The translations under genes were made by a program, and so were the position numbers. A DNA stretch of 15,838 nt. It comes from Thermodesulfobacteriaceae bacterium (GTDB lineage Bacteria > Desulfobacterota > Dissulfuribacteria > Dissulfuribacterales > UBA3076). Below are positions 14,001-15,838 of this stretch, piece after piece (position 1 is the stretch's first letter; the number at the start of each line of letters is the position of its first letter). The DNA lies in contig DTYO01000129.1 of NCBI GenBank assembly GCA_012961845.1, positions 1-15,838 on the forward strand, written 5' to 3'. The notes beneath the pieces were generated by a model. That model made no database searches, had not been told where the DNA came from, and saw only the letters and a list, made by a program, of their open reading frames with translations.

Positions 14001-15478
14001 GCCGCATACAGCATGCAGGAGTCGTAGCAGGCCTGGGAGGATCTGCAGAACATGTATTTATCGGCTGTTCCCTGGATGAATCAGGCTATATGAACCGGCT
14101 TCACGTGGATCAGAACTACAGCGCGGTAACAGCAGCCTGCATGCTGGTAAAACGGGAGGCATTTGACAGGGTCGGTGGATTGGATCAGGAAAATTATCAG
14201 TTGAATTTCAGTGACGTTGATTTCTGCCTGAAGCTTGGCAGAGCAGGCTACAAGATCGTATGGACCCCCCATGTCACCCTTGTTCACCATACTTCTGCCA
14301 CCCAGAAAAAGGAAGCTGAAGATCCTGAAAAGGCCGAAAAAGCAGGAATCCAGTTTGAAAAGGACAAAAAAAGCCTGGTAGACAGATGGTTTGGTGTTCT
14401 GTGCCGCGACCCTGCATACAACTACAATCTGGAACTGGACAGCAGGCGGTTTGACATTGACACAACTGAAGTCCCCGGCTGGAGCCCTGCGATTTTTTCC
14501 GCACCCAGAATATGGGCCTATCCCAGAGCAAAAGACGGAGCCGGAGAATATCGGCTCAGACGCCCTCTTTTGACCATGCAGGAGAAAGGGCTCGCCCTGA
14601 CCCACCTGGCAGAACAGTTTCTTGTTCCGAATGCCTTAGAAAAATACAGACCGGACACCCTAGTGTTCCAGACCCCTCTGTCAGATGAAAATATTGATTA
14701 TCTCAAATTGATCAGAGAGTACCACAAGGGTCTCATCATCTTTGAAATCGACGATCTGCTCTCCCAGATACCATACAAGAATCCGGCTTTTGAAAATATC
14801 GGCCGGAAAAACATGAAGAAACAAATAAGCCGGGCCTTGCAATACTGCGATCGGATGATCGTCTCCACAAAGCCCCTTGCCAAGGCATATTCCGGCATGT
14901 GCAAAAACGTACGTATAGTTCCCAATTATATTTCGTCCGCCGCATGGGGCAATCTGAAAACCAGAGCAAACAGGAAAGAAAAACCCAGGGTAGGCTGGGC
15001 AGGCAGTGTTTTTCACTATGGAGATCTGTTGGTCATAAAAGACGTTGTCAAAGAGCTGGCGGACAGGGTGGAGTGGATATTCATGGGCATGTGCCCTGAT
15101 GAAATCAGACCGTACATTTCAGAATATCATGAAGGTGTCGCTATAGACGCTTATCCTGCAAAACTGGCTTCACTTGGTCTGGACCTGGCAGTAGCACCGC
15201 TGGAGATCAATCCATTCAACGAGGCAAAAAGCAACCTCAGGATACTCGAATACGGCATCCTGGGCATTCCCGTCGTCGCAACAGATATCTACCCCTACAG
15301 AAATGCCCCCGTAACCTTGGTCAAGAACCGTTTCAAGGACTGGAAACGGGCCATTGAGAGAAGACTGGCTGACATGGACCGCATGAAGGCCGAAGGCGAC
15401 GAACTGAAAAAATGGATACTCGCCAACTGGATCCTGGAGGATCATCTGGAAGACATACTCCCTGCGTATATTAAGTGA
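11021..15478 (+). CDS. Giant multidomain glycosyltransferase with nucleotidyltransferase- and kinase-like domains
   Basis: It has 1485 residues with no signal peptide or membrane span seen, so probably cytosolic. Domains in order: (1) 1-150, a module with EWTGGGHKIHATN at 109-121. (2) About 170-345, nucleotidyltransferase-like, with HGDIDFLV at 201-208 and a later VPIDLR at 241-246 giving Asp203, Asp205 and Asp244. (3) About 380-580, protein-kinase-like, with Lys399, Glu409, HRDIKADN at 483-490, IDFQ at 501-504 and DDIYSMG at 531-537. (4) About 622-800, a GT2-like domain with degenerate start, FLRAGD at 702-707 and YSDHD at 731-735. (5) About 868-1090, a full GT2 domain with VSIIIPTKN at 870-878, LLNNDTE at 957-963 and SDVDFCLKLGRAG at 1064-1076. 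(6) About 1160-1485, GT4-like, with VGWAGS at 1324-1329 and NLRILEYGILGIPVVATD at 1405-1422. Its neighbours suggest flagellin or surface-glycan synthesis; substrate unknown. AGAGG lies 9-10 nt before the ATG. The gene looks more AT-rich than nrdJ or ilv. Confidence 0.9.
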   Translation: MKKPELHLFILWSAARFSEKRILADIGEKFKILDVIELAWSHSSFSRNMTRFYGQNLPEGSFKEKHVGKDPFLLVIVKDLIPRYDWRETPGGLKWLNTRLFDSKNTYREWTGGGHKIHATNDQSEFSHDLALLLGEQAGKYLEQDARPDWDGCIRKLDRDLAGSDGWRSFEELFFVLDHTIPYVILRNFDALPEQWRSETHGDIDFLVTDLDGAVYIFNAEKIFQDHYRVHFRISINGRHVPIDLRYVGDNYYDEKWQKGILNSRRKFRNFYVPSQTDHFYSLLYHALVHKAAIAEDYSVRLHALAKHIGLNTGADVFYSIRAAFDILNTFLKENSYEIVKPDDLSVYFNVSAVMLQYCKTFHSGLKPFYRGWLCTVGATPFESQLFLVEDQGKKTVLKLASGHLSMREYYLLSILRSSVYFPVPQSLFIGRNFTLIEEEFIEGVSLHDYISTAVGLTEEDILVFAGHCLEILSELKHAGIQHRDIKADNLLIRDHMPVLIDFQWAVASDLPSITPEGLGAEGRCPSGVHDDIYSMGMLLKQLAPNCRRITPLIEAMTAPDPVNRISDIDLLKKILLEIAEKRTPSVLAHPSCGNRDYELWLIRKKACPAIWQNESGNWQTYPSVHIFLWDTEADSSVLADTFDSLSTQFYSNFKLSVVSPQPSVSRIFQDQEELTWIQTPDNFWDTVNQRIIEDKSDWLVFLRAGDCLHPQALASLANIVEKNPDSKFIYSDHDLLSGKERIFPHFKPYMSLDLLRSADFIERAFFVKKELFLTIGGFDSKLKSSETYDLILRVYDAVTEEESRHIEDILFSLREKEFVSPEETELKKIASKLAIQNHLNRNGLRARVVDGSQPGTYRCIYDYNNAPRVSIIIPTKNQVGLLKRCLTSLFQQTIYENYEIIVVDNESDDPDAIEYLKAVQETYSDKVTVLSYHKPFNYSEANNIASHYATGDYLLLLNNDTEIIQKNWLNILVSYCRRKEIGAVGARLLFPDGRIQHAGVVAGLGGSAEHVFIGCSLDESGYMNRLHVDQNYSAVTAACMLVKREAFDRVGGLDQENYQLNFSDVDFCLKLGRAGYKIVWTPHVTLVHHTSATQKKEAEDPEKAEKAGIQFEKDKKSLVDRWFGVLCRDPAYNYNLELDSRRFDIDTTEVPGWSPAIFSAPRIWAYPRAKDGAGEYRLRRPLLTMQEKGLALTHLAEQFLVPNALEKYRPDTLVFQTPLSDENIDYLKLIREYHKGLIIFEIDDLLSQIPYKNPAFENIGRKNMKKQISRALQYCDRMIVSTKPLAKAYSGMCKNVRIVPNYISSAAWGNLKTRANRKEKPRVGWAGSVFHYGDLLVIKDVVKELADRVEWIFMGMCPDEIRPYISEYHEGVAIDAYPAKLASLGLDLAVAPLEINPFNEAKSNLRILEYGILGIPVVATDIYPYRNAPVTLVKNRFKDWKRAIERRLADMDRMKAEGDELKKWILANWILEDHLEDILPAYIK

Positions 15479-15599
15479 TGGTCAACATGCTTTCCTCCAA
15501 AAGAGGAGAAGACCTTGAAAAACTGATTACGATATCTCCAAGGATCAGGTTTTATATCATGACGGACATTCTCAAGGCAGCATTTCAACCCGTCTTATT
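15479..15599. other. Spacer after the glycosyltransferase gene, nothing recognised
   Basis: 121 bp between the stop of the large gene and repeat copy 2. A 61-codon frame begins at 15475 (GTG overlapping the stop) but runs into the repeat and has no recognisable motif. No T-run terminator was seen. Confidence 0.5.
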
Positions 15600-15838
15600 C
15601 GCTTCAAAAGCCGAACAAATACCAATTGGCATAAATTTCAGCATGTTATATGAAATATAGTGAGTCAGGAACTGCACCAGAAAGGTACAGCGAATTCAAC
15701 AAAAAAGTGTTCTGCATTTGAAGCCGCAAGTGGAGAACACGATTTCAACAGATCTGCCGAATTGTCAGGGGTTTGAAGTATCAGAGTACGTATGCGCCCC
15801 CTCCGCTTTACATCTTCGGCAAACTCGCAAACCGAATA
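15600..15838 (+). repeat. Long intergenic direct repeat, copy 2 (to window edge)
   Basis: Second copy of the repeat at 10638-10873, same orientation, about 76% identical by hand alignment. It ends with the same ACTCGCAAACCGAATA at the last base of the window, so its full extent is unknown. The two copies bracket exactly one gene. Confidence 0.9.
15626..15654 (+). promoter_or_regulatory. Promoter-like hexamers inside repeat copy 2
   Basis: TTGGCA (15626-15631, 5 of 6), 17-bp spacer, TATGAA (15649-15654, 4 of 6). It occupies the same alignment position as the hexamers in copy 1. It would drive whatever gene lies beyond the right edge. Confidence 0.35.

Noticed and set aside
15475..15660. 61-codon ORF starting with a GTG overlapping the stop of the large glycosyltransferase gene
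   Set aside because: It has no ribosome site or recognisable motif. Its last third lies inside repeat copy 2, and the matching frame is not kept in copy 1.

Overview
The window (15,838 bp) looks like chromosome from a motile Gram-negative bacterium, most likely a deltaproteobacterial/Desulfobacterota-type anaerobe. That placement is an inference. It rests on a coenzyme-B12-dependent (class II) ribonucleotide reductase, a flagellin/cap/chaperone operon with a sigma-28-like promoter, and overall gene style. No rRNA, tRNA, transposase, integrase or CRISPR array was seen.

Left part (1-2964, minus strand): branched-chain amino acid genes in the order ilvB-ilvN-ilvC, closely packed and presumably one operon. 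ilvC is cut by the left edge. Together they make acetohydroxyacid synthase (catalytic and regulatory subunits) and the next enzyme of the valine/isoleucine pathway. A divergent intergenic region (2965-3275) follows. It carries a sigma-70-like promoter and two NrdR-box-like 16-mers exactly 32 bp apart, which should control nrdJ (3276-5543, plus strand).

Middle part (5682-10412, minus strand): a late flagellar operon read fliC-fliD-fliS-fliT-like-(doubtful small ORF)-flaG. It encodes flagellin, the filament cap, the flagellin chaperone, a probable cap/export chaperone and FlaG. A sigma-28-type promoter lies about 135 bp upstream of fliC, and the leader between them is rich in GGA motifs that could bind CsrA.

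Right part (10413-15838): a 4.46-kb gene for one 1485-residue multidomain protein. It combines a nucleotidyltransferase-like N-terminal module, a protein-kinase-like domain, two GT2-type glycosyltransferase domains and a GT4-like C-terminal domain. It is bracketed by two directly oriented, roughly 76% identical, about 240-bp non-coding repeats (10638-10873 and 15600-15838). Both copies hold promoter-like hexamers at the same place. Beside the flagellin operon, the obvious hypothesis is a glycan-building enzyme for flagellin or another surface glycan, in a repeat-bounded cassette that may continue beyond the right edge. The fusion protein and its flanking repeats are the least ordinary part of the window.
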